This document shows positions 1 through 6,915 of a stretch of 8,311 nt of DNA, piece by piece (positions within the stretch are counted from its first letter, which is position 1; the number at the start of each line of letters is the position of its first letter). Source of the DNA: Flavobacteriaceae bacterium (GTDB lineage: Bacteria; Bacteroidota; Bacteroidia; Flavobacteriales; Flavobacteriaceae); the NCBI GenBank assembly GCA_023700885.1, contig JAMPYA010000091.1:1-8311 (forward strand), given 5' to 3'. A program made the position numbers and the translations under genes. A model generated the notes under the pieces. The model ran no database searches. It was not told the DNA's origin and saw nothing but the letters and a program-made list of their open reading frames with translations.

Positions 1-120
1 TAGTATCATTTACATTTAATGAATGGTAATATTAAATCTAATTATATTCATTTGACCTGTAAAATCATCATTTTAATCTATTAATTTGATAATTTAATCA
101 AAAAAAATAATGAAAAAAAA

Positions 121-513
121 CTAGACTAAACTGTCAATGACTTTTTTAAGTTTAGATTGAACTTCTTCTGAAATTTTACCCAATTTAGGGTTTGAAACCG
201 CCATCATAGAGGCTATTGGATCCACTGCGGATATTTCAATGGCACCATTTTCATGTTCTTGAACAATAACATTACAGGGTAAGAACACACCAATTTTATC
301 CTCGCTAAGCAATGCTTGATGCGCAAAATGAGGATTACAAGCCCCCAATATGGTGTATTTTTTAAAATCTACTTCCAATTTACTTTTCAGCGTTGCTTTG
401 ACATCTATTTCAGTCAGCACTCCAAATCCTTCCTTTTTTAGCTCATTGGTAACTAAATCTATCGCTTCTTCAAAAGATTTCCCTTTAAGTGTTTTATTAA
501 AATAGTAACTCAT
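121..513 (-). CDS. DUF302 domain protein
   Basis: A 130-residue protein that is almost entirely one DUF302 domain, a small alpha/beta fold found alone or with redox modules in many bacteria; its biochemical role is not established. Visible family features are the N-terminal strand and helix (about residues 3-30), the segment FGVLTEIDVKATLK (30-43), LGACNPHFAHQAL (57-69) and LPCNVIVQE (78-86). Cys59 and Cys80 sit in the two most conserved segments and could bind a metal or form a redox pair, which is inference. There is no signal peptide or membrane segment, so it should be cytoplasmic. Length is normal for a stand-alone member. The ATG at 513 gives the standard family N-terminus MSYYF but has no Shine-Dalgarno sequence; the only GGGAG nearby (537-541) precedes an out-of-frame ATG. 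It is the last gene in this direction within the window. Family assignment is firm, function unknown. Confidence 0.9.
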   Translation of the reverse strand: MSYYFNKTLKGKSFEEAIDLVTNELKKEGFGVLTEIDVKATLKSKLEVDFKKYTILGACNPHFAHQALLSEDKIGVFLPCNVIVQEHENGAIEISAVDPIASMMAVSNPKLGKISEEVQSKLKKVIDSLV

Positions 514-532
514 AATAAAAATTTTGGTTCAT
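497..532 (-). other. possible 11-codon upstream ORF overlapping the DUF302 start
   Basis: An ATG at 532-530 lies 4 bases after GGGAG (537-541 on the plus strand as CTCCC), the best Shine-Dalgarno-like sequence in the window. It opens a reading frame of 11 residues (MNQNFYYELLF) ending in TAA at 497-499, in a different frame from the DUF302 gene, and overlaps that gene's first 17 bases. It could be a translational control peptide or simply chance, since A/T-rich leaders often contain short frames. Nothing shows that it is expressed. Confidence 0.2.
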
Positions 533-586
533 GAATCTCCCTACAAAATAATACTTTTGAATGCGATTCAATTGCTTTTAAAGTTA

Positions 587-594
587 CAAAAATA
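587..594 (-). promoter_or_regulatory. weak candidate -7 box for the DUF302 gene
   Basis: The minus strand reads TATTTTTG, which fits the Bacteroidota -7 consensus TAnnTTTG, 73 bases upstream of the DUF302 ATG. No TTG is seen at the expected distance of about 20 bases upstream, and the surroundings are T-rich, so a chance match is likely. Confidence 0.2.
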
Positions 595-614
595 ATTTAA
601 AAAGTTTCTATTAA

Positions 615-1196
615 TCAGTTAGTTTTCTTAACATATTTGGTAAGAATAACAATATTTTGACCGTTAATTTTACCTTCAATTTGCTCTGTATTATCTTTAA
701 CCAAGGTAATTCTAAAAACCGATTGACCTCTTTTAGCGGTAAAGTTGGCTCCTTTTACAGGAAGATCTTTGATCAGTACCACATTGTCTCCTGTTAAAAG
801 TTCAACACCATTACTGTCTAAGTGTTTATGAATATCTTCCGCATCTAAACCTTCACCTGTAATTTGTGCCCATTTTAAAATATCTTCTTCTAAATAAAGC
901 ATGTCTAATAAATCTTGTGGCCAACCTTCAGCACGTAGGCGATTTAACATTCTCCAAGCCATCACTTGTACAGCCGGAATTTGACTCCACATACTATCAT
1001 TCAGACAATGCCAATGTTTAGGATCTACAGTATCTGGCTGTGTAATTTGAGTGATGCAGGTATCACAAAGAAGGATGCTTTTATCAAATCCGGTAGTGTT
1101 GGCCGGAGGAACTTCAAATCCTTTTAAATTGGTTGTAGCTGCACATAATTCGCATATTGAACCGCTGCGTGTATGTAATTCCTTTTCTGTACTCAT
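615..1196 (-). CDS. PhnA/YjdM-family zinc-ribbon protein
   Basis: A 193-residue soluble protein of the PhnA (YjdM) family. The N-terminus carries a four-cysteine zinc ribbon, C15-x2-C18 (CELC) and C44-x2-C47 (CDTC). The C-terminal part (about 132-190: LLTGDNVVLIKDLPVKGANFTAKRG, then a beta-rich tail ending in ILTKYVKK) is the SH3-like PhnA C-terminal domain. A helical, tryptophan-rich middle segment (about 60-125) makes it much longer than the roughly 110-residue E. coli protein; this long form is, as far as I recall, usual in Bacteroidota. Despite the old name, the E. coli homologue lies beside the phosphonate genes but is not needed for phosphonate breakdown, and no phosphonate gene is nearby here. 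Function is therefore unknown; a nucleic acid- or metal-binding role is inference. The ATG at 1196 is preceded by a TAACTTTG box 25 bases upstream. Its 3' end is followed after 101 bases by the DUF302 gene. Confidence 0.88.
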   Translation of the reverse strand: MSTEKELHTRSGSICELCAATTNLKGFEVPPANTTGFDKSILLCDTCITQITQPDTVDPKHWHCLNDSMWSQIPAVQVMAWRMLNRLRAEGWPQDLLDMLYLEEDILKWAQITGEGLDAEDIHKHLDSNGVELLTGDNVVLIKDLPVKGANFTAKRGQSVFRITLVKDNTEQIEGKINGQNIVILTKYVKKTN

Positions 1197-1219
1197 TTTA
1201 TTCTTGTTTAAATTTAAGG

Positions 1220-1257
1220 TTCAAAGTTACACATTAAAAACTTAGTTGCACTTTGAA
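1220..1257. repeat. 8-bp inverted repeat overlapping the PhnA-like gene promoter
   Basis: TTCAAAGT at 1220-1227 and its exact complement ACTTTGAA at 1250-1257 are separated by 22 bases, so arm centres lie 30 bp apart, near three helical turns. The inner arm overlaps the TAACTTTG box. This geometry could suit a dimeric regulator, but an 8-bp match in AT-rich DNA can arise by chance. Confidence 0.3.
1222..1229 (-). promoter_or_regulatory. candidate -7 box for the PhnA-like gene
   Basis: The minus strand reads TAACTTTG, an exact fit to TAnnTTTG, with its final G 25 bases before the ATG, which implies a leader of roughly 20 bases. No clear -33 TTG is present about 20 bases upstream. The box overlaps the inner arm of an 8-bp inverted repeat (1220-1227 and 1250-1257), which might be an operator. 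Confidence 0.4.
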
Positions 1258-1297
1258 ATCTAATTTGAAGTTGATATTCTATTGCTTAAATAATCAT

Positions 1298-1325
1298 AAA
1301 AAAAGGCTGTAATGTAACAGCCTTT
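1298..1325 (-). terminator. intrinsic terminator of acs
   Basis: A perfect 9-bp stem (AAAGGCTGT at 1302-1310 pairing with ACAGCCTTT at 1317-1325) with a 6-base loop is followed on the minus strand by a run of seven T (A-run at 1298-1304). It begins 18 bases after the acs stop codon, the classic position, and separates acs from the PhnA-like gene. Confidence 0.85.
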
Positions 1326-1343
1326 ATCAATTTTTATAATAGC

Positions 1344-3251
1344 CTATAAAGCATTATCAATAATTTCTTGAACTACCTCCGGATTTAGAAGTGTAGAAGT
1401 ATCGCCTAAATTACTCATATCATTATTAGCAATCTTACGGAGTATTCTACGCATTATTTTTCCACTTCGAGTTTTTGGTAATCCGCTAGTAAACTGTATT
1501 TTATCTAATTTAGCAATCGGACCAATATGTTCTGCAATAATTTGGTTGATTTCTTTACGAACATTTTCGTGCATACGAGATTCTCCTGTTTCCTTCAAAA
1601 TTACAAATCCATACAAAGCATTTCCTTTGATATCATGCGGGAATCCAACTATGGCAGATTCTGCTACAGCTGGATGTTGATTCACAGCATCTTCAATAGG
1701 AGCGGTACCTAAATTGTGACCAGAAACGATGATTACATCATCTACACGACCCGTAATTCTGTAATATCCAACTTCATCACGTAAAGCGCCATCACCTGTA
1801 AAATATTTTTTCTTATAGGTAGAAAAATAAGTTTCTCGGTATCGTTCATGATTACCCCAAATAGTTCTGGCAATTGCTGGCCATGGAAATTTAATACAAA
1901 GCCTTCCATCAACCTGATTTTCTGTAATTTCTTTGCCATTTTTATCCATAATAGCTGGTTGAATTCCCGGCAATGGCAAAGTGGCATAGGTAGGTTTTGT
2001 GGGAGTTGCAAATGGAATAGGAGAGATGAGGATTCCGCCCGTTTCTGTTTGCCACCACGTATCTACTATCGGACTTTGTTTTTTACCAACATTGTTGTTA
2101 TACCAATGCCAAGCTTCTTCATTGATAGGTTCACCAACAGTTCCTAATACTTTTATGGAAGACAAATCATATTTTTCTACGTATTCTAAGTTTTCTTTAG
2201 CAAGTGCTCTTATTGCTGTTGGAGCGGTATAAAACTGAGTAATTTTATGTTTTTCAATAATTTGCCAAAAACGGCCAAAATCAGGATAACTGGGAACTCC
2301 TTCAAACATTACTGTTGTAGCACCATTGGCTAAGGGTCCATATAAAATATAACTATGGCCTGTAATCCATCCAATATCGGCGGTACACCAATATATATCT
2401 TCTTCTCTATATTGAAAAACATTTTTAAAAGTATAGGCCGTATAAACCATATATCCTGCAGTGGTATGTACCATTCCTTTAGGCATACCGGTAGATCCTG
2501 AAGTATACAGAATAAACAATGGATCTTCTGCTTCCATAATTTCCATTTGACAGGTTTTAGCAGCTTTGTTTAACAAGGGTTGAATCCATAAATCACGTCC
2601 TTCTTTCATAGAAATAGCAGTTTTGGTTCTTTTAACAACTAAAACTGTTTTTACACACGGACATTTTTCTAAAGCATCATCTACAATCCCTTTTAAGTCA
2701 ATACTTTTTTCACCACGATAAGACCCATCTGAAGTAATAACCATTTTACATTCACTATCATTAATTCTTGTTGCAAGTGCAGTTGCAGAAAATCCTGCAA
2801 ATACAACAGAATGTATGGCACCAATACGCGCACATGCCAATACTGCTATGGCTAACTCAGGAATCATAGGTAAATAAATGCAAACACGATCTCCTTTTTT
2901 TATTCCTTGATCTCTTAAAACATTAGCAAACTTATTAACACGCTCATACAATTGAAAATAAGTAATTTTCTGAGTCTTTTCTTTCGGATTGTTAGGTTCA
3001 AATAAAATAGCTGTTTTGTTGCTTCGAGTACTTAAATGACGGTCAATACAATTTTCTGTTATGTTGAGCTGAGCGCCTTCAAACCATTTAATTTCCGGTT
3101 TTTTAAAATCCCATTCCAACACTTTGTTCCAACGTTTACGCCAGACAAAATGCTCTTCTGCAATTTCTTCCCAGAAACTTTCCGGATTTCTGACTGATTT
3201 TCGATACACTTGAAAATATTCTTCTAAATGCTTAATGTGATAATTACTCAT
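1344..3251 (-). CDS. acs: acetate--CoA ligase (acetyl-CoA synthetase)
   Basis: AMP-forming acetyl-CoA synthetase (EC 6.2.1.1), which activates acetate with ATP and CoA through an acetyl-AMP intermediate in the cytoplasm. The 635-residue length is close to the usual 650. In order: the N-terminal ACAS segment (about 5-60), the phosphate-binding loop YTSGSTGMPKG (249-259), the acetate-pocket motif DTWWQTETGG (397-406), the adenylate motif YFTGDGA (483-489), the hinge GRVDDVI (501-507), and the C-terminal PKTRSGK motif with catalytic Lys598, the lysine that protein acetyltransferases modify in characterised homologues. The loop normally read as SGHRLGTAEIE is SGHNLGTAPIE here (510-520), so the usual Arg is Asn513. 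The reading frame is intact. It stands alone: 130 bases behind the desaturase gene, with its own terminator and a palindrome in its leader, so it is probably regulated separately. The ATG at 3251 gives a normal N-terminus. Identity is firm. Confidence 0.97.
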   Translation of the reverse strand: MSNYHIKHLEEYFQVYRKSVRNPESFWEEIAEEHFVWRKRWNKVLEWDFKKPEIKWFEGAQLNITENCIDRHLSTRSNKTAILFEPNNPKEKTQKITYFQLYERVNKFANVLRDQGIKKGDRVCIYLPMIPELAIAVLACARIGAIHSVVFAGFSATALATRINDSECKMVITSDGSYRGEKSIDLKGIVDDALEKCPCVKTVLVVKRTKTAISMKEGRDLWIQPLLNKAAKTCQMEIMEAEDPLFILYTSGSTGMPKGMVHTTAGYMVYTAYTFKNVFQYREEDIYWCTADIGWITGHSYILYGPLANGATTVMFEGVPSYPDFGRFWQIIEKHKITQFYTAPTAIRALAKENLEYVEKYDLSSIKVLGTVGEPINEEAWHWYNNNVGKKQSPIVDTWWQTETGGILISPIPFATPTKPTYATLPLPGIQPAIMDKNGKEITENQVDGRLCIKFPWPAIARTIWGNHERYRETYFSTYKKKYFTGDGALRDEVGYYRITGRVDDVIIVSGHNLGTAPIEDAVNQHPAVAESAIVGFPHDIKGNALYGFVILKETGESRMHENVRKEINQIIAEHIGPIAKLDKIQFTSGLPKTRSGKIMRRILRKIANNDMSNLGDTSTLLNPEVVQEIIDNAL

Positions 3252-3274
3252 ATACTAAAAGTTGATTGTTGATG

Positions 3275-3297
3275 ATTCATCTATTAAATAGATGGAT
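3275..3297. promoter_or_regulatory. imperfect palindrome upstream of acs
   Basis: Two 11-bp arms around a single central base (3286) match with one mismatch (3277 against 3295). The inner eight pairs are perfect (core ATCTATTAAATAGAT at 3279-3293 plus C3278/G3294). It sits 24-46 bases before the acs ATG. With a one-base centre it suits a dimeric DNA-binding protein better than an RNA hairpin. acs is commonly controlled by carbon or stress regulators, but which one would act here is unknown. Confidence 0.4.
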
Positions 3298-3381
3298 TCA
3301 ATTATAAATATCGAATATAACAAATATTTATAAAGTTGCTAAGAAACTTTAGTGTTTAGATTATTTTTATGAAGATATATG

Positions 3382-4380
3382 TTAATTCAATGCTTCTTTA
3401 AAACTGACTAATTGATGTTTTTTTTCATCCCATAAACGAAAATGGATTGCTTTTAAGCTATCTAAAAAATGCATGGGTTTTTTTTGAAAAATAGGATTTT
3501 CAACTAAACATTTCTGAAGATTATAATTGGGTATTTTAGGATTTAGATGATGGATATGATGTATGCCTATATTGCCAGAAAACCATTGTAAAATTCTTGG
3601 AAATTTGATGTAAGAACTACCTTCCATTGCAATTGTTTGATAATCCCAATCTTCTTCTCGTACCCAAACTACTTCTTTATACTGATGTTGTAAATAAAAC
3701 AACCAAACCCCAAAAACAGCAGCAAAGTATATAATGGGAACTTGAATTAATAAAAATGTTTTAAAACCAATCCAAAGTGATATTAAAGTTATGATAACAA
3801 TCAATGCAAGTGTTGTGATATGTGTATATAAATTTATTTTTTTAGATAAATCTTTATTGGGAAATCGATGAAGAATTGTAAATAATACGAAAGGAGCAAT
3901 CAGAAACAATACAAAAGGATTTCTATAGAGTCGGTATGCAAGTTGTTGAGCGGGAGTTCTATTTTTATATTCTGCTACAGTTAGTGTCATAACATCACCC
4001 ACACCACGCTTGTCTAAATTTCCTACTGTTTGATGATGAACTTTGTGTTGATAATGCCATTTATGATAAGGTGTAAATACTAGTAAACCGGCAATTATAC
4101 CGACGTATTTGTTGATTCTAACCGATTTAAAAAAGGAGCCATGACCACAATCATGAAAAATAATAAAAATTCGTATTAAAAATCCGGCAGCAAGAATAGA
4201 TAAAGCAAATGTTAACCAATACGAAATTGCTAAGCTATAGTACATTAATACCCATAAACCTATATAAGGTATCACTGAATTTAAAATTTGAACGATACTT
4301 TTAAAATTATTAGGTCTGTTATACAGGCGCATTATTTTTACCCAATTAGACCAATCATTTTTTAAGTTTGCTTTTTCCAT
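3382..4380 (-). CDS. membrane fatty acid desaturase
   Basis: A di-iron acyl-lipid desaturase of the FA_desaturase superfamily that introduces a double bond into membrane fatty acyl chains, helping to set membrane fluidity. The three histidine boxes are complete: HDCGH (76-80), HKVHH (112-116) and HHIHH (274-278). The QHQY sequence at 231-234 is at the place of the QHQF of related bacterial and cyanobacterial enzymes. Hydrophobic segments at about 33-54, 57-76, 92-103, 155-170, 187-205 and 208-230 fit a polytopic membrane protein with the boxes on the cytoplasmic side. I chose the ATG at 4380 (332 residues, MEKANLK); the frame could be extended by four codons to a TTG at 4392, but neither start has a Shine-Dalgarno sequence. 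The position of the double bond made cannot be read from sequence alone. No ferredoxin or reductase gene is adjacent. It has its own promoter (4447-4480), which would fit separate control, for example by cold. Confidence 0.92.
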   Translation of the reverse strand: MEKANLKNDWSNWVKIMRLYNRPNNFKSIVQILNSVIPYIGLWVLMYYSLAISYWLTFALSILAAGFLIRIFIIFHDCGHGSFFKSVRINKYVGIIAGLLVFTPYHKWHYQHKVHHQTVGNLDKRGVGDVMTLTVAEYKNRTPAQQLAYRLYRNPFVLFLIAPFVLFTILHRFPNKDLSKKINLYTHITTLALIVIITLISLWIGFKTFLLIQVPIIYFAAVFGVWLFYLQHQYKEVVWVREEDWDYQTIAMEGSSYIKFPRILQWFSGNIGIHHIHHLNPKIPNYNLQKCLVENPIFQKKPMHFLDSLKAIHFRLWDEKKHQLVSFKEALN

Positions 4381-4446
4381 TTGATTGTACAATTAGTATA
4401 AAAATCTTGAAAATAATAGCTATTTTATTTTAAAAGGGAGTAAGTT

Positions 4447-4480
4447 CAAATTTACGATTTTATACCTTTTTAAGCAACAA
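4447..4480 (-). promoter_or_regulatory. promoter of the desaturase gene
   Basis: On the minus strand a TTG (4477-4475, doubled as TTGTTG from 4480) is followed after 20 bases by TAAATTTG (4454-4447). This matches the two-part Bacteroidota promoter TTG ... TAnnTTTG and is the best example in the window. Transcription would start near 4441, giving a leader of about 60 bases before the ATG at 4380. Confidence 0.6.
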
Positions 4481-4506
4481 AATAAAGCTAATTTGTTATT
4501 TACACC

Positions 4507-5592
4507 TTAATTCTCAATAAGTTTTAAAACCCATAATTCTATTTTTTCGGTATCGCGCCAAGTCTGATTTCTTCTGGTTTTTTTGGATGCTGGGGCAACT
4601 TCTTTTTGAAGGAATAATTCCTGCTGAAAACGTCCTCCTTTTGCTAACTCATCTGCTATGGGATGCGTCTCATTCTCTTTGGTAATTTGTGCTAAATTGG
4701 AAAATAACAAAACAATTCTTCCGTCTTCTTTTAGAAATTTTTGGGCTTCTTCAAAAAAACGTGAAAATAAATTTTCATCATAATAAATAGCTTGATCCAT
4801 TCCTTCTAATTGATGAGATGCCAGAATCCAAGGCGGATTAAAAACAATTAATTCGGTTTTATCTTTAATGTCTGCAAATAAATCTCCATGAAAAAGTGCT
4901 ATTTTATCATTTAACTTATTTTTTTCAATTTCATTTTCTAATCCAACAATTGCATTGGGATTGGTATCTGTTCCGTACACTTTTTTAAAACCATGATTTA
5001 AAAGTTGATAGGAAAGTACCCCGCAACCAACACCAATATCGATGGCCGTTTCTTTATCACCTTTATATTTTTTTAACCAATGGTCAAATAGTTTCAAATG
5101 CTCGAAACGGGTAGGGAAGTAGGTTCCAAAAAAAGGATGAATTTTTTGATTTAATACAGGAATAGCAATTCCTTTTTCATACCATTGCCAAGAGCTGTTT
5201 AATCCTTGTACTTGTGGAAATGCAACTAAAAACTCAATAATTTCCGGATAAAGAATTTTAAACCAACCAATTTGAGGTGCTTTTTTAACTTTTAATTGAT
5301 GATTATTAACCACTAACAATAATCGGTTGGAAAGTTCTTTAAAATCAGCTCGAAATTCTCGCTGAGCTTGAAATGATTGGGCCGCATATTTTTTGATTAG
5401 CTGATGTTTGAGTTCGTTTAAGATCATCAGACCGCTACTGTAATAATCTATTATTAACACATATTTTCCATTTTTAAGCGTATTCACCGCCATTCTTGGA
5501 TCCATAGTGCGTTTATACAATACTACCTCAATATCGTCAACAATGATATCTGGACGAATGATTTCTATTTCTTTTCCTGAGATTAACGACAT
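4507..5592 (-). CDS. class I SAM-dependent methyltransferase with NPPW motif
   Basis: A 361-residue protein with a C-terminal Rossmann-fold methyltransferase domain (about 165-360) of the MTS type. Motif I is AIDIGVGCGVLS (183-194), the acidic end of strand 2 is GTDTNP (207-212), and motif IV is NPPW (252-255). In characterised families an (N/D)PP(Y/F/W) motif marks methylation of a planar amide or exocyclic amine nitrogen, as in PrmC (glutamine) and RsmC/RlmG (guanine N2). The pre-motif segment HPFFGTYFPTRFEHLKLF (152-169) looks like the pre-motif strand and helix. The N-terminal 150 residues resemble nothing I recognise and may bind the substrate. There is no membrane segment. It begins 5 bases after the stop of the RNA helicase gene, so the two are surely co-transcribed and perhaps translationally coupled, which favours an RNA or ribosome substrate (inference). 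The methyltransferase fold is certain; the target is unknown. Confidence 0.85.
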   Translation of the reverse strand: MSLISGKEIEIIRPDIIVDDIEVVLYKRTMDPRMAVNTLKNGKYVLIIDYYSSGLMILNELKHQLIKKYAAQSFQAQREFRADFKELSNRLLLVVNNHQLKVKKAPQIGWFKILYPEIIEFLVAFPQVQGLNSSWQWYEKGIAIPVLNQKIHPFFGTYFPTRFEHLKLFDHWLKKYKGDKETAIDIGVGCGVLSYQLLNHGFKKVYGTDTNPNAIVGLENEIEKNKLNDKIALFHGDLFADIKDKTELIVFNPPWILASHQLEGMDQAIYYDENLFSRFFEEAQKFLKEDGRIVLLFSNLAQITKENETHPIADELAKGGRFQQELFLQKEVAPASKKTRRNQTWRDTEKIELWVLKLIEN

Positions 5593-5597
5593 TTAAT

Positions 5598-6911
5598 TTA
5601 ATTTAAAATACTAATTCTTACTTTTTTCTTTTTAAGCACACTATTATTCAGTTGTTCTGATAATTTTTTTGATTTTGATTTAGGCACCGCCACATAGGCA
5701 CAATCGTGTTTTAACTCAATGCTACCTAATTCTTCTTTAAGAAGTTCTCCTTGTTTAAAAAATAAACCGGCAATATCACCTTTAGAAATTTTGTCTTTTC
5801 TGCCTCCGGAAATATATAAAGTTTCCCATTTGCTGTGGGATATAGGAGCAGAAGATTTAATTTCTTCAATTTCTGATCCTTCCATAAATTCAGGAAGTAG
5901 CTCATTTTTCCACTTCATAATATAAGCGGTACCATTGCTATTCATACGAGCTGTTCTGCCGTTTCTATGGATAAATTCATCCTTTTTAATAGAAAGTTCA
6001 TAATGAATAATGAAGTCCATTTCAGGAACGTCAATTCCTCTTGCTGCCAAATCGGTTGCCAACAAAAGTCGGTGAGTTCCATTTCTAAATTTTATCAAAG
6101 CTCTTTCTCTATCCATTTGTTCCAATCCGCCATAGAAGCAACCATGGCTGATGTTTTTTTTATATAGAAAATCACTTACATCTTCAATAGTGTCTTTTAA
6201 ATTGCAAAAAATAATACCATTACCTTTTCCAATATGTCCTAATAAAGCTTCCAAAGTAGCTAACTTATCTTTTGAATCGGCTATAATTGTCTTTAGTTTA
6301 AGCTGATTTATTTCTTTACTTAGGTAATTTAATCTATGTGGATTTTTGAGTCTTAAAAAACTTGGAATGGCTACTTTTTGTGTTGCTGAGGTTAAGATCT
6401 TCTTTTTTGTGGATGATAATGCCTCTAAAATTTCTTTCATTTCATTTTCAAAACCAATCTCCAACGATTTATCAAACTCATCAAGTACCAATGTTTTTAT
6501 ACCATCAATATTAATTATTTGTCTTCTTATATGATCTGCTATTCTTCCAGGCGTTCCAATTAGTATTGCAGGCGGATGTTTTAATTCAATTTTGTCTTTA
6601 GAACCTGCCCTTCCGCCATATACTGCGTTGGTTTTAAAACCACTTCCCATATCTCTTACTACTTGTTCTATCTGAATGGCTAATTCTCTAGATGGAACAA
6701 CTATAAGCACCTGAATTTTATTCGAATTAATATCCAGCTCAGTTAAAATTGGAAGTAAAAAAGCCAATGTTTTTCCCGTTCCGGTAGGAGATAAAAGCAC
6801 TATTTCTGATTTAGATAATATGGCTTTATATGCATCTTCTTGCATTTGATTAAGATGTTCAATCCCTAATTTATTTAAAATAGCTTCTTGATTTTTATTT
6901 GTTTTTGTCAT
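5598..6911 (-). CDS. DEAD-box RNA helicase with DbpA-like RNA-binding domain
   Basis: ATP-dependent RNA helicase of superfamily 2. RecA domain 1 shows a Q-motif region (GIEHLNQMQ, 16-24), Walker A SPTGTGKT (41-48), PSRELA (73-78), TPGR (120-123), motif II DEFD (144-147) and motif III SAT (175-177). RecA domain 2 shows IIFCN (233-237), LLLATDLAARGIDVP (282-296) and motif VI HRNGRTAR (315-322). The C-terminus from about 370 (RKDKISKGDIAGLF to KVRISIL) is a DbpA RNA-binding domain; in E. coli DbpA this domain recognises hairpin 92 of 23S rRNA during large-subunit assembly. Motif II is DEFD in place of DEAD, motif VI carries Asn-Ala in place of the usual Ile-Gly, and the Q-motif lacks the usual upstream Phe and the Pro residues, but catalytic Lys, Asp-Glu and Arg residues are kept. 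The gene is first of a two-gene unit with the downstream methyltransferase, and its ATG is only 4 bases from a TACCTTTG promoter box. Confidence 0.93.
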   Translation of the reverse strand: MTKTNKNQEAILNKLGIEHLNQMQEDAYKAILSKSEIVLLSPTGTGKTLAFLLPILTELDINSNKIQVLIVVPSRELAIQIEQVVRDMGSGFKTNAVYGGRAGSKDKIELKHPPAILIGTPGRIADHIRRQIINIDGIKTLVLDEFDKSLEIGFENEMKEILEALSSTKKKILTSATQKVAIPSFLRLKNPHRLNYLSKEINQLKLKTIIADSKDKLATLEALLGHIGKGNGIIFCNLKDTIEDVSDFLYKKNISHGCFYGGLEQMDRERALIKFRNGTHRLLLATDLAARGIDVPEMDFIIHYELSIKKDEFIHRNGRTARMNSNGTAYIMKWKNELLPEFMEGSEIEEIKSSAPISHSKWETLYISGGRKDKISKGDIAGLFFKQGELLKEELGSIELKHDCAYVAVPKSKSKKLSEQLNNSVLKKKKVRISILN

Positions 6912-6915
6912 GCCA

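Noticed and set aside
85..102. Hairpin TTTGAT / ATCAAA as terminator of the DUF302 gene
   Set aside because: The stem is only six AT-rich pairs, and on the minus strand the T-run comes before the stem instead of after it, so it does not fit an intrinsic terminator.
1..120. Possible gene start or promoter at the left edge (ATG on the minus strand at 9-7)
   Set aside because: Only three codons would lie inside the window, and no TAnnTTTG box or ribosome-binding site is seen before it.
1051..1245. Plus-strand open frame of 64 codons
   Set aside because: It lies opposite the firmly identified PhnA-like gene and resembles no protein family; it is a shadow of that coding sequence.
1527..2232. Several open frames on the plus strand and one of 89 codons on the minus strand (1742-2011) inside acs
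   Set aside because: The acs frame is intact and carries all family motifs throughout; these frames are by-products of its codon use.
3331..3351. Hairpin TAAAGTT / AACTTTA downstream of the desaturase gene
   Set aside because: A seven-pair AT-rich stem without a following T-run is too weak to call a terminator.
4381..4392. TTG start at 4392 for the desaturase
   Set aside because: An ATG follows four codons later at 4380 with equal (absent) ribosome-binding support, and the four extra residues add nothing to the family match.
5719..6534. Plus-strand open frames of 62-68 codons opposite the helicase gene
   Set aside because: They show no recognisable domain and lie wholly within a convincing helicase gene.
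5598..6911. Helicase read as a degenerate, inactive DEAD-box protein because of DEFD and HRNGRTAR
   Set aside because: Walker A lysine, the Asp-Glu of motif II, SAT and the motif VI arginines are all present, so ATPase activity is expected.
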